From assembly GCF_030160455.1 (NCBI RefSeq), contig NZ_BSOJ01000027.1:50810-114809 (forward strand): a DNA stretch of 64,000 nt, read 5' to 3'. Every line of letters begins with the position of its first letter. Positions within the stretch are counted from its first letter, which is position 1. The notes under the pieces are model-generated. The model did no database searches and had not been told where the DNA came from. It saw only the letters and a list, made by a program, of their open reading frames with translations. Below, piece by piece: positions 52,750 to 61,350 of this stretch. Both the position numbers and the translations under genes were made by a program. Source of the stretch: Limnobacter litoralis (GTDB lineage: Bacteria > Pseudomonadota > Gammaproteobacteria > Burkholderiales > Burkholderiaceae_B).

Positions 52750-54852
52750 ATGTTAACGAAACACAAAATTGCAGCGGCAATGCTGGCCCTGATGGCCGGG
52801 GCGGCTGGACTAAGCGCCTGCAACGGCGACAACAACGCGGTGGCAGCCACCAAAACACGCACCATCATCATGGTTTGGGACGGCCTGCGGCCTGATTCAA
52901 TCAACCCGACTGACACACCGAACCTGTATGCCCTTCAGCAGAAAGGCGTGAACTTCGCAGACAACCATTCGACCTACCCCACATTCACGATGATGAATGG
53001 TTCGTCGTTTGCAACAGGTTCCTTCCCGAAGACCTCTGGCTTCTACGGCAACACCTTCTGGACACCGCCCGATGCCACCAACACCAACGGCACCATTCCA
53101 GCCGGTAAAACGGCGTCCGGCGGCACTCAGGACTACCAAGACCCCGTCTTCACCGAAGACTATCAAGTGCTGGACACCCTCAACAGCTACTACGGCAATC
53201 AGTTGCTGCTGGTTAAAACCCTGTTTAAAACTGCGCAAGACGCAGGTCTGACGACTGCCGCCGTGGGCAAATCGGGTGCAGCTTACATTCAGGACCTGGG
53301 CCGTGGCGGTTACTTCATTGACGAAAACACCGTGGCCCCCCGATCATTGGCGACGGAACTACAGGCCGCCAACATCGCACTGCCCAAGAATGTTGTGAAC
53401 GACCAGCATTACACGGCTGACCCGGTCACACTGGCCACAGGCAACGGCGACCCCACCGCACGGGCTGGCTACATCACCTTCCCGATCACCAATTACGACC
53501 CGAATGGCGTGTTAACAGTGGCTGCGCGCGACTCCACAGACAGCACACAGGGTGCGCCCGAAGACGCCGCGAACAAGTACATGCTGGGCGTGTACACGTC
53601 TTACATTCTGCCCAAGAAAAAGCCAGACCTGTCTGTCATTTGGTTCCGCACGCCCGACAATGAAGAGCACGGCTATGGCCCGGGCTCGGCCAACTACCAC
53701 AAAGGTTTGCAGTCTCAAGACACACGCCTGGGCGAACTGATGTCCGCCTTGAAAGCCAACAACATGGACAGCACAACCAACATCGTGGTGGTGTCTGACC
53801 ACGGCCACAGCAGCGTCAGTGGGCCGACCAGCCTGTTCCCGCTGCTCACCATCAACGCAAGCACCAGTGTCAACAACGGCACCAGCAATGCAACAATTGG
53901 CGCGAAAGACCCAATCAACGGCTTCTCGTTTTCTGGCGACGTTCGCTCGGCTGACCTGCTGACCTACGCCGGTTTTCAGGCCTTCGACGGCAATGGTTGC
54001 TCAACATCCGCCATGTATGGCCTGAAGAGCGATGGAACACCTGTGGTGCCAGTCAAAAACGACCCCACGTGTACAACGAAAGACCACAATTACCAGGCCA
54101 TCAGCTCGGTCAACACCTTCAAAGTGCCCGCCACCCTGCCAGCCAACGGCATCGTGGTAGCCACCAACGGCGGTTCCGACTACTTCTATGTGCCCAGCCA
54201 CGACTCCACCACTGTCACCAACCTGGTGAAATTCCTGCAAAGCCGCGAACAATATGGCGCTGTGTTTGTAGACAGCCGGTATGGCAACATTCCAGGCACA
54301 TTGATGATGAAAGACGTCAACCTGGAAAACGCCACCCGCCAAAACCATGGTCAACCCGATGTGGTGGTCAGCTTCACCTGGGATTCACAACAGGTCATAC
54401 AGGGCATGCCCGGTATTGAATTTGAAAGTGCAGGCGGCCAGCGCGGCATGCACGGCAGTTTCAGCCCGATCGATGTGCACAACACCCTGTTGGCCATGGG
54501 CCCCGGCTTCAAGAGCGGAGTGACCGTAAGCGACCCCACTGGCAACGTGGACGTTGCACCCACTGTGGCTCAGTTGTTTGGCCTCAGCATGCCGCAGGCC
54601 GATGGGCGTGTCATCAACGAAGCGCTGGCCAAGCCGGTCAGCAGTTCAACGCCGAGCGTGGCTTCCAGCATCATGAACCCCGCAACGCCTGCCACCGGAC
54701 TGACCTTCAAAGTGCCAACCGACCTGACAGGTGCCACCAACGACGCCACCATGACAGGCGGCCAGTACTCCATCAACCTGAAGGTGAAAGACCTGACAGT
54801 CGATGGCAAAACCTACCGCTACTTTGACTATGCGCAGGCTGTCCGTAACTAA
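52750..54852 (+). CDS. Lipoprotein of the type I phosphodiesterase / alkaline phosphatase superfamily
   Basis: A 700-residue protein; AAGGAG and AAGGA precede the ATG. The leader ends in lipobox LSAC (Cys at about 24), so it is anchored in the envelope. The catalytic domain begins TIIMVWDGLRPDSINPTDTP, with metal Asp and the nucleophile region STYPTFTMMNGSSFATG. Further metal ligands are in VVVSDHGHSS and GMHGSFSPIDVHNTLLAMGP. This is the nucleotide pyrophosphatase/phosphodiesterase fold; it probably cleaves extracellular phosphodiesters. The following gene starts 22 bases later. Confidence 0.86.
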   Translation: MLTKHKIAAAMLALMAGAAGLSACNGDNNAVAATKTRTIIMVWDGLRPDSINPTDTPNLYALQQKGVNFADNHSTYPTFTMMNGSSFATGSFPKTSGFYGNTFWTPPDATNTNGTIPAGKTASGGTQDYQDPVFTEDYQVLDTLNSYYGNQLLLVKTLFKTAQDAGLTTAAVGKSGAAYIQDLGRGGYFIDENTVAPRSLATELQAANIALPKNVVNDQHYTADPVTLATGNGDPTARAGYITFPITNYDPNGVLTVAARDSTDSTQGAPEDAANKYMLGVYTSYILPKKKPDLSVIWFRTPDNEEHGYGPGSANYHKGLQSQDTRLGELMSALKANNMDSTTNIVVVSDHGHSSVSGPTSLFPLLTINASTSVNNGTSNATIGAKDPINGFSFSGDVRSADLLTYAGFQAFDGNGCSTSAMYGLKSDGTPVVPVKNDPTCTTKDHNYQAISSVNTFKVPATLPANGIVVATNGGSDYFYVPSHDSTTVTNLVKFLQSREQYGAVFVDSRYGNIPGTLMMKDVNLENATRQNHGQPDVVVSFTWDSQQVIQGMPGIEFESAGGQRGMHGSFSPIDVHNTLLAMGPGFKSGVTVSDPTGNVDVAPTVAQLFGLSMPQADGRVINEALAKPVSSSTPSVASSIMNPATPATGLTFKVPTDLTGATNDATMTGGQYSINLKVKDLTVDGKTYRYFDYAQAVRN

Positions 54853-54874
54853 TCAGAAAGGTTGTTGAACAACA

Positions 54875-55552
54875 ATGAAATTGCAACACGCTTTGACCCG
54901 CCCGGCTTGCTGGGCGGCTTTTTTCCTTGTCAGCGGCACCGGCGCTTTCGCCAAAGCCGCCCCACAACTCACTTTCGAGAAGGCATTTGACACACAACGG
55001 CAACCCGCCGCCACTTACTTTGAAGCGCAATACCAAAGCGGCGGAAAAACCCACACCCTAAAGGTTTGGCGCGACAGAAACCTGCGCCTGCGCCGAGAAA
55101 CCGATGGGCGCATCACCACATTCGTGGTCAACAAGGCCGACGACGACTGGACCATGACCGTGCTGGACAGTCAAAAGAAAATTGAAACCGTGGTGGACCG
55201 CACCAACCTGTACCGGGTGGGCAACTTCACAAGCTGGTTTGGGCTGGCACACGGCCTGAACCCGCCGGTGGGCAAATACGAAGTTCGCACGATGAAAAAG
55301 CCCCCCACAACCAAGCTCGACAAAACAGCCCCACCCTGCAACTGGTACAGCTACACGCAGAACATCAACGACACCCAGGTGTGCTGGAGCAAAAAGCTAG
55401 CCCTGCCAACCACCATTCTGAATGACAAGGGTGATGTCATCTGGAAAATCACCAAAGTGTCCACCAAGCCGTTTGACCTGGCCAAGACATTCCGCTTCAA
55501 AGACGAAGGCTACATTCGCAACGATGCGAATGCCGACATCAGCGGAGACTGA
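54875..55552 (+). CDS. Secreted protein of unknown function
   Basis: A 225-residue protein with a signal peptide (PACWAAFFLVSGTGAFAKA). The mature part is beta-rich (TYFEAQYQSGGKTHTLKVWR, LRLRRETDGRITTFVV, DWTMTVLDSQKKIETVVDRT) and resembles in pattern the LolA/LppX-like lipoprotein-carrier fold, but I cannot name a family. It contains two Cys (PPCNW, QVCWS) that may pair. It lies 22 bases after the envelope phosphodiesterase and is likely co-expressed, perhaps as a partner or chaperone. Confidence 0.6.
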   Translation: MKLQHALTRPACWAAFFLVSGTGAFAKAAPQLTFEKAFDTQRQPAATYFEAQYQSGGKTHTLKVWRDRNLRLRRETDGRITTFVVNKADDDWTMTVLDSQKKIETVVDRTNLYRVGNFTSWFGLAHGLNPPVGKYEVRTMKKPPTTKLDKTAPPCNWYSYTQNINDTQVCWSKKLALPTTILNDKGDVIWKITKVSTKPFDLAKTFRFKDEGYIRNDANADISGD

Positions 55553-55581
55553 TGCTCACACAGGCACACCGGAATCGCGCA

Positions 55582-55587
55582 TATAAT
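55582..55587 (+). promoter_or_regulatory. Likely -10 element of the gmk promoter
   Basis: A perfect TATAAT, 28 bases before the gmk start codon. No good -35 box is seen at the right distance; TGCTCA-like sequence upstream is weak. It would drive gmk-rpoZ. Confidence 0.45.
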
Positions 55588-55615
55588 GGCGGTAATTTCC
55601 GGTGTCCGCCTCTTC

Positions 55616-56260
55616 ATGAACCAACCCGCACAACCCGCACACAACCAGTATTCTGGCAGCCTGTTCATCGTCAGCGCCCCCTCCGGCGCGGGCAAATCGT
55701 CACTGGTCAAGGCACTGCTGGACAGCATTGAAGGCATCAGTCTCTCGATTTCCAGCACCACGCGCACAGCCCGGCCCGGCGAAGAAGACGGCGTTCATTA
55801 CCATTTCATCAGTGAACACCAGTTTGAAGCCCTGCGGGAAGACGATGGTTTTCTGGAATGGGCCCATGTACATGGCAATTACTACGGCACCTCGCGCCAC
55901 TGGGTCGAAAGTGAAATGGCTGCAGACCGCGATGTGCTGTTGGAGATCGACTGGCAAGGTGCAGAACAGGTGGTGCGCAAAGTACCCAATGTGGTGTCGA
56001 TATTCATACTGCCACCCAGCCTGGAAGAGCTTGAACGGCGCCTGCGTGGGCGTGGCACAGACAGCGAAGCCGTCATTTTGAAAAGAATGGGTGCCGCTCA
56101 ACTGGAAATCGAGCAAGCTCGGCGGTTCGATTATGTTATCCTTAACGACAATTTCGAGCAGGCTTTGCTCGAGCTAAAATCCATCGTGATCGCTTCGCGC
56201 TGTCGCTTCAATCAGCAGATGGCCCGCCACGGCGATCAACTCAAAAACATTGGTTTGTAA
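55616..56260 (+). CDS. gmk: Guanylate kinase
   Basis: A 214-residue enzyme converting GMP to GDP with ATP. P-loop LFIVSAPSGAGKSSLVKALL at about 16-35; GMP-binding SISSTTRTARPGEEDGVHYHF; EWAHVHGNYYGT; LLEIDWQGAEQV; and the lid LERRLRGRGTDSEAVI. The start at 55616 (MNQPAQPA) follows TATAAT by 28 bases, so the longer upstream frame is not translated. It is followed 15 bases later by rpoZ, a conserved pairing. Confidence 0.96.
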   Translation: MNQPAQPAHNQYSGSLFIVSAPSGAGKSSLVKALLDSIEGISLSISSTTRTARPGEEDGVHYHFISEHQFEALREDDGFLEWAHVHGNYYGTSRHWVESEMAADRDVLLEIDWQGAEQVVRKVPNVVSIFILPPSLEELERRLRGRGTDSEAVILKRMGAAQLEIEQARRFDYVILNDNFEQALLELKSIVIASRCRFNQQMARHGDQLKNIGL

Positions 56261-56275
56261 TTTCAAGGACACAAG

Positions 56276-56482
56276 ATGGCCCGTATCACGACTGAAGACT
56301 GTCTGAAAAGAATTCCCAACAGATTCGAACTCGCCCTTTGTGCCGCTTATCGTGCACGCATGCTCGCCCAAGGCCACACTGCAAAAGTTGAAGTCAACCG
56401 CGACAAACCCACCGTGATCGCCCTGCGTGAAATTGCAGCCGGGCACATTGGCACGGAAATGCTGAAGCGGGTTCCTGTCTAA
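56276..56482 (+). CDS. rpoZ: RNA polymerase omega subunit
   Basis: A 68-residue omega subunit: [30 protein letters not shown] and [20 protein letters not shown] are the conserved parts. It helps assemble the beta-prime subunit and takes part in the ppGpp response. It is typical of betaproteobacteria for rpoZ to stand between gmk and spoT; here minCDE intervene before spoT. AAGGAC precedes the ATG. Confidence 0.97.
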   Translation: MARITTEDCLKRIPNRFELALCAAYRARMLAQGHTAKVEVNRDKPTVIALREIAAGHIGTEMLKRVPV

Positions 56483-56519
56483 GCAACTACCGCTCGCTGC
56501 TGTTACCAACACAGTGACC

Positions 56520-56551
56520 AAAGCCCGAGACCACATGGCTCGGGCTTTGTT
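56520..56551 (+). terminator. Hairpin terminator between rpoZ and minC
   Basis: AAAGCCCGAG and CTCGGGCTTT form a perfect 10-base-pair stem with a 9-base loop, followed by GTT. It ends 18 bases before the minC start codon, leaving no room for a separate promoter after it; partial readthrough or a promoter upstream of the hairpin is needed for minCDE. Confidence 0.75.
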
Positions 56552-56568
56552 CGTCAGGATCTACACAC

Positions 56569-57363
56569 TTGAATACAAGCAACCAGGCCCTCATTGAAAT
56601 CCGGTTTGCCAAGCTGAACGCCTTGGCCGTGCATTGCGAACCCGGTCCGCTTGCCGCCATTGTTGAAAGCCTTGGCAAACGACTGGGCAAAAAGCCCAGC
56701 ATGTACACAGTCGAACCTGCTGTGCTCGACCTTTCCGCCTGGGCGACCCAAGACCTTGAAGAATTCGGTTTTGACCTGAAAACCGTCAAGTCGGTGTTTG
56801 ACGCTGCCGGGGTGCATCTGGTTGAAGTTCGCTGCAGTCTGCCCGAGATTGAGGCCATTGCCGAAGACATGGGCCTGAAATGTGAATCTGGCGAGGCCCT
56901 CACAGCGGACCCAGAGGCACGGACAGCGGCCCCAGAGGCCGAGACACCCTCGCCTGCAACACCTGTGGACGAACCAGTTGCAGAGGTGCAAGCCGTGGCC
57001 CAAGTCACCGCGCGCAAAACGCTGGTGATCGACAACCCGGTTCGCAGTGGTCAGAAAATATACGCCCAAGGCGCTGATCTGATCGTCATGGGGCAGGTGT
57101 CGCATGGCGCCGAGGTCATCGCAGACGGCAATGTGCACGTTTACGGAGTGTTGCGTGGCCGCGCACTGGCCGGTGCAGCGGGCGACCGCCAGGCCCGAAT
57201 CATCTCAACTTGTTTTGAGGCCGAACTGGTGGCAGTGGCCGGTTATTATTTGACATTTGAAGCAGGCTTTCCCGAAGAAAGCCGCAGCAAACCCACTTTA
57301 ATTGTTCTCGATGAAGCCCAAGAGCCCGCCCAACTGCGGCTCAAGCCCATCAACATCCGTTAG
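56569..57363 (+). CDS. minC: Septum site-determining protein MinC
   Basis: A 264-residue inhibitor of FtsZ assembly. The N-terminal domain (about 1-105) is followed by an Ala/Pro/Glu-rich linker (about 110-145), then the C-terminal beta-helix ([58 protein letters not shown]) that binds MinD. The start is TTG with AGGA upstream; no ATG lies nearby in frame, and this start gives the normal N-terminus ([17 protein letters not shown]). minD follows after 10 bases. Confidence 0.93.
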   Translation: MNTSNQALIEIRFAKLNALAVHCEPGPLAAIVESLGKRLGKKPSMYTVEPAVLDLSAWATQDLEEFGFDLKTVKSVFDAAGVHLVEVRCSLPEIEAIAEDMGLKCESGEALTADPEARTAAPEAETPSPATPVDEPVAEVQAVAQVTARKTLVIDNPVRSGQKIYAQGADLIVMGQVSHGAEVIADGNVHVYGVLRGRALAGAAGDRQARIISTCFEAELVAVAGYYLTFEAGFPEESRSKPTLIVLDEAQEPAQLRLKPINIR

Positions 57364-57373
57364 GAGACTATTC

Positions 57374-58186
57374 GTGAGTCGAGTTATTGTTGTCACATCT
57401 GGTAAAGGTGGCGTAGGAAAAACCACAACAAGCGCAAGCTTTGCCGCTGGGCTTGCCCTGCGCGGCTTCAAGACCGTCGTGATCGACTTCGACGTAGGCC
57501 TGCGCAACCTCGACCTGATTATGGGTTGTGAACGTCGCGTGGTGTATGACCTGGTCAATGTGATCAACGGCGAAGCCACGCTGCAGCAGGCTCTGATCAA
57601 AGACAAGCACTGCCCCACCCTGTCCATTCTGCCAGCGTCGCAGACCCGCGACAAAGACGCCCTCACTGAGGAAGGCGTTGAAAAGGTCATCAAAGACCTG
57701 ATTGAAATGGGTTACGAATACATTGTGTGCGACAGCCCAGCCGGCATTGAGCGTGGCGCCGTAATGGCGCTGACCTTCGCCGACGAAGCCATCGTGGTCA
57801 CCAACCCCGAGGTGTCTTCCGTGCGCGACTCGGACCGAATCATCGGTATTTTGCAGGCCAAAAGCAAACGCGCCAAAGAAGGCGGCGAGCCCGTCAAAGA
57901 ACACCTGCTAATCACCCGCTATTCCGCCAAGCGCGCCGAAGAAGGCGAAATGCTGAGCTACAAAGATGTGGCCGACCTGCTGCGCGTGCCCCTGCTCGGC
58001 GTCATCCCGGAATCAGAAACCGTGCTGCAGGCTTCCAACCAGGGCATGCCCGTGGTTCACGCTGAAAACAACGACGCAGCCACCGCCTACCAAGACTGCA
58101 TTTCACGCTTTCTGGGTGAGACCAAACCCCTGCGCTTTGTAGACTACGAAAAGCCCGGGCTGTTCAAACGTCTGTTCGGAGGCTGA
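57374..58186 (+). CDS. minD: Septum site-determining ATPase MinD
   Basis: A 270-residue ParA-type ATPase. GTG start with TAGGAG six bases before it, giving [20 protein letters not shown] with the deviant Walker A motif. Further motifs are [20 protein letters not shown] and [12 protein letters not shown], and the C-terminal amphipathic helix (GLFKRLFGG) that binds the membrane. It recruits MinC and oscillates with MinE to place the division septum at mid-cell. Confidence 0.97.
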   Translation: MSRVIVVTSGKGGVGKTTTSASFAAGLALRGFKTVVIDFDVGLRNLDLIMGCERRVVYDLVNVINGEATLQQALIKDKHCPTLSILPASQTRDKDALTEEGVEKVIKDLIEMGYEYIVCDSPAGIERGAVMALTFADEAIVVTNPEVSSVRDSDRIIGILQAKSKRAKEGGEPVKEHLLITRYSAKRAEEGEMLSYKDVADLLRVPLLGVIPESETVLQASNQGMPVVHAENNDAATAYQDCISRFLGETKPLRFVDYEKPGLFKRLFGG

Positions 58187-58190
58187 GCGC

Positions 58191-58445
58191 ATGTCATTGT
58201 TAACCATGCTGTTTGGCGAGAAGAAAAAGTCCGCCAGTGTTGCAAAAGAACGACTTTCACTGATCATCGCCCGTGAGCGCGTGGGCGAGGACGGCCCCGA
58301 CTTTTTGCCCCAGTTGCGGGACGAATTGATGCAGGTCATCTCGAAATACGTCAAGATTGATCAGGAGGATGTGAAGTTCAATCTGCAGAAGCAGGGCAAC
58401 ATGGAAATGCTGGAAGTCAATATCGTCTTGCCGGATCAGCACTAA
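58191..58445 (+). CDS. minE: Cell division topological specificity factor MinE
   Basis: An 84-residue protein: membrane-targeting start [15 protein letters not shown], anti-MinCD helix [16 protein letters not shown], and the beta-rich dimerisation part [17 protein letters not shown]. It stimulates MinD ATPase activity. It lies 4 bases after minD. The spoT gene starts 35 bases later. Confidence 0.96.
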   Translation: MSLLTMLFGEKKKSASVAKERLSLIIARERVGEDGPDFLPQLRDELMQVISKYVKIDQEDVKFNLQKQGNMEMLEVNIVLPDQH

Positions 58446-58480
58446 TTCCGCACAATAAGAGTGAGAGTTTCAAGCAGTAC

Positions 58481-60754
58481 ATGTTGCGGGGGTTAATGCA
58501 AGCCAGGGAATCACAGCCAGAGCAAACACGACAACACGTCGTCTCGATCTCGCCACTCATCGACATGGCCTCGTCCTATCTGCCCGAGGCCGAGGTCAAA
58601 CGCGTCCGTGAGGCTTACAAATTCTCTGATGTTGCACACCTTGGCCAGTTTCGCGCCACTGGCGAACCCTATGTTACTCACCCCATTGCCGTGGCAGAAC
58701 TGTGTGCTTCCTGGCGTCTGGACGGGCAGGCTTTGCAAGCCGCCCTGCTTCACGATGTCATGGAAGACTCGGGTGCCACCAAAGAAGACCTGATCGACCG
58801 ATTTGGCCCCGCGGTGGCTGAACTGGTGGATGGCTTGTCCAAACTCGACAAGATGGAGTTTTCCTCCCGCGAGGAAGCACAGGCGGAAAATTTTCGAAAA
58901 ATGCTGCTGGCCATGGCCCGCGACCTGCGCGTCATTCTGGTGAAACTGGCCGACCGGCTGCACAACATGCGAACGCTGGACATCATGAGCCCAGCCAAAA
59001 AACGACGCATTGCCCTCGAAACGCTTGAAATTTACGCCCCCATCGCCCACCGCCTCGGTTTGAACGAAATTTTCCGTGAACTGCAGGAACTCAGCTTCAA
59101 ACACGCTTACCCCCTTCGTTACAACGTGCTGCGCAAAGCGGTGCTTGCCGCGCGCGGCAACCGACGTGAAGTGGTGGGAAAAATTCTGGAAGCTGTGGAG
59201 AAATGCCTTGGCGACGCAAAGATTGAATCCCAAGTGTACGGGCGCGAGAAGGCGCTGTATGGCATTTACCGCAAGATGATTGAAAAGCGCCTGTCGTTCT
59301 CACAGGTGCTGGATGTGTATGGCTTCAGAGTGGTCGTCAAAGACATGCCCAATTGCTACATGGCGCTCGGCATGTTGCACCAGTTGTTCAAACCGGTGCC
59401 CGGCAAGTTCAAAGACTACATCGCCATTCCAAAGGTCAACGGCTACCAAAGCCTGCACACCACCTTGCTGGGCCCTTATGGCACCCCGGTTGAATTCCAA
59501 ATCCGTACTGAGGAAATGCATCAGGTGGCTGAAAAAGGCATTGCAGCCCACTGGCTTTACAAAGGCGAGGCCGCGGGCTTGAACCAGCTTCAAACCCAAA
59601 CCCACCGGCTCTTGCAAAGCCTGCTCGACATTCAAAACCAAACCGGCGACTCGGCCGAGTTTCTCGAACACATCAAGGTGGACCTGTTTCCCGACGCCGT
59701 GTATGTGTTCACGCCCAACGGCAAAATCATGAGCCTGCCGCGTGGCGCAACCGTGGTCGATTTCGCCTACGCCGTGCACACCGACGTCGGCAACCAGTGC
59801 GTGGCAGCGCGTGTGAATCAGGTGATCGAGCCTTTGCGCACCGTCCTGAAAAGCGGCGATGTGGTCGAAATCATCACCGCCCCCCATTCACGCCCCAACC
59901 CGGTGTGGCTGGGTTTCGTGCGCAGTGGAAAAGCCCGCTCGGAAATTCGCCACTACTTGAAATCAATGAACCTGGAAGAAACCGTGCGCCTGGGCACACG
60001 GCTTCTGGATCAAGCCCTTGAGGCAGACGACATTCGACTGGCCGAGATGGGCACTGAAGTGTGGGACAAACTGCTGAAAGACTCGCAGGTCAGCACCCGC
60101 GAAGAATTGTTGGCCGACATTGGTGCCGGACGTCGCGTGGCACCGGTGGTGGCCCGCCGCGTGCTGATTGCACTGGGTCGAATGGACGCCCGGCTGGACG
60201 GCACACCGCTTGCCACCAGCGTCGAATTGGCAGCGCCCGCCGCAGGCGGCAGCCAGAATCGCGCGCCCATTTTGATTCACGGTGGCGAGGGCATTTCCGT
60301 TCAGCGTGCGCCCTGCTGTCTGCCCATTCCTGGCGACAAAATCATCGGTTATGTGCGAAAAGGCACCGGGTTGATTATTCACACCGACGAGTGCGAAATT
60401 GCACGACGACAAATTCGCAAAGAGCCCGAGCGCTGGACCGACGTGCAGTGGGCCCCCGAAATTGTCCGTCCGTTTGATGTGAATGTCGACCTTCAGGTCA
60501 TCAACGAAAAAGGCGCTTTGGCCACCATCGCCGCTACACTGTCTGACGCCGGGGCCAACATCACCAACCTGTCCATGTCGGACGAAACCCCCTACCGCAA
60601 GTTACTGCACTTCACCATCCAGGTCAGTGACCGCATCCACCTGGCCAAAATCCTGATGGCTTTGCGCCGCATTGAATACGTGGAACGGGTGACACGGGTC
60701 AAAGGCAAATCATTCGTGAAAAGCCGACTGGTGGTGGCCAGCTCATCCACCTAG
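58481..60754 (+). CDS. spoT: Bifunctional (p)ppGpp synthetase/hydrolase (SpoT/Rel)
   Basis: A 757-residue enzyme. Hydrolase (HD) domain: THPIAVAELCASW, LLHDVMEDSGATKEDLIDRF and LVKLADRLHNMRTL, with metal-binding His and Asp intact. Synthetase: GREKALYGIYRKMI, GYQSLHTTLLGPYG and the EFQIRT motif. Then TGS (YVFTPNGKIMSLPRGATVVD), helical and zinc-finger regions (APCCLPIPGD) and a C-terminal ACT domain. Both activities should work. It sits in the conserved rpoZ-spoT neighbourhood and converges on greB with 7 bases between. Confidence 0.95.
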   Translation: MLRGLMQARESQPEQTRQHVVSISPLIDMASSYLPEAEVKRVREAYKFSDVAHLGQFRATGEPYVTHPIAVAELCASWRLDGQALQAALLHDVMEDSGATKEDLIDRFGPAVAELVDGLSKLDKMEFSSREEAQAENFRKMLLAMARDLRVILVKLADRLHNMRTLDIMSPAKKRRIALETLEIYAPIAHRLGLNEIFRELQELSFKHAYPLRYNVLRKAVLAARGNRREVVGKILEAVEKCLGDAKIESQVYGREKALYGIYRKMIEKRLSFSQVLDVYGFRVVVKDMPNCYMALGMLHQLFKPVPGKFKDYIAIPKVNGYQSLHTTLLGPYGTPVEFQIRTEEMHQVAEKGIAAHWLYKGEAAGLNQLQTQTHRLLQSLLDIQNQTGDSAEFLEHIKVDLFPDAVYVFTPNGKIMSLPRGATVVDFAYAVHTDVGNQCVAARVNQVIEPLRTVLKSGDVVEIITAPHSRPNPVWLGFVRSGKARSEIRHYLKSMNLEETVRLGTRLLDQALEADDIRLAEMGTEVWDKLLKDSQVSTREELLADIGAGRRVAPVVARRVLIALGRMDARLDGTPLATSVELAAPAAGGSQNRAPILIHGGEGISVQRAPCCLPIPGDKIIGYVRKGTGLIIHTDECEIARRQIRKEPERWTDVQWAPEIVRPFDVNVDLQVINEKGALATIAATLSDAGANITNLSMSDETPYRKLLHFTIQVSDRIHLAKILMALRRIEYVERVTRVKGKSFVKSRLVVASSST

Positions 60755-60761
60755 GGCGGCC

Positions 60762-61313
60762 CTACACATACTGAATGTTCAAAATCTCCAGTTCGTCGGG
60801 TCCAGCCGGGGTTTGCACCACCACCACATCGCCGACCTTGGCGCGCATCAAGGCACGGGCCACCGGGGAAATCCAGCTGATGTGCGAAATGGCCGGGTTG
60901 ACTTCGTCAATGCCAACAATCTTGACCGTCATCTCATCGCCTTTGCCATTCAAATAAGTCACCGTGGCCCCGAAAAACACCATGTCCAGTTCTTGCTGGG
61001 TTGCCGGGTCAACCACTTCAGCGATTTCTGTGCGTTTGGTCAAAAAGCGAATCCGGCGGTCGATCTCGCGCAGGCGCTTTTTGCCATAGAGATAATCCCC
61101 ATTTTCAGAGCGGTCGCCATTGGACGCTGCCCAAGACACAATCGACACCATCTCAGGTCGTTCTTTCTTGACCAAGTGAGCCAGTTCATCGCGCATGGCC
61201 TTGTAACCGGCTGGGGTCATGTAGTTTTTCAGACCTTGTGGCAGCGCTGGCGCACCCGCATCAGAATCGGCGTCCAAATCTGCGTCATTTTCTTTCGTAA
61301 AAGCTTTGCTCAT
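60762..61313 (-). CDS. greB: Transcription elongation factor GreB
   Basis: A 183-residue Gre factor: N-terminal extension of 27 residues, coiled coil (YMTPAGYKAMRDELAHLVKK, NGDRSENGDYLYGKKRLREI with the acidic tip), then an FKBP-like domain (VFFGATVTYLNGKGDEMTVK, SHISWISPVARALMRAKVGD). The pattern RSENGDYLYGKKRLREIDRR is GreB rather than GreA. It rescues backtracked RNA polymerase. It converges on spoT. The start lies only 37 bases from the divergent receiver/EAL gene. Confidence 0.94.
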   Translation of the reverse strand: MSKAFTKENDADLDADSDAGAPALPQGLKNYMTPAGYKAMRDELAHLVKKERPEMVSIVSWAASNGDRSENGDYLYGKKRLREIDRRIRFLTKRTEIAEVVDPATQQELDMVFFGATVTYLNGKGDEMTVKIVGIDEVNPAISHISWISPVARALMRAKVGDVVVVQTPAGPDELEILNIQYV

Positions 61314-61350
61314 GGTTTATGCTTTGAATAAGTCAAATTCAGGGATGTCG

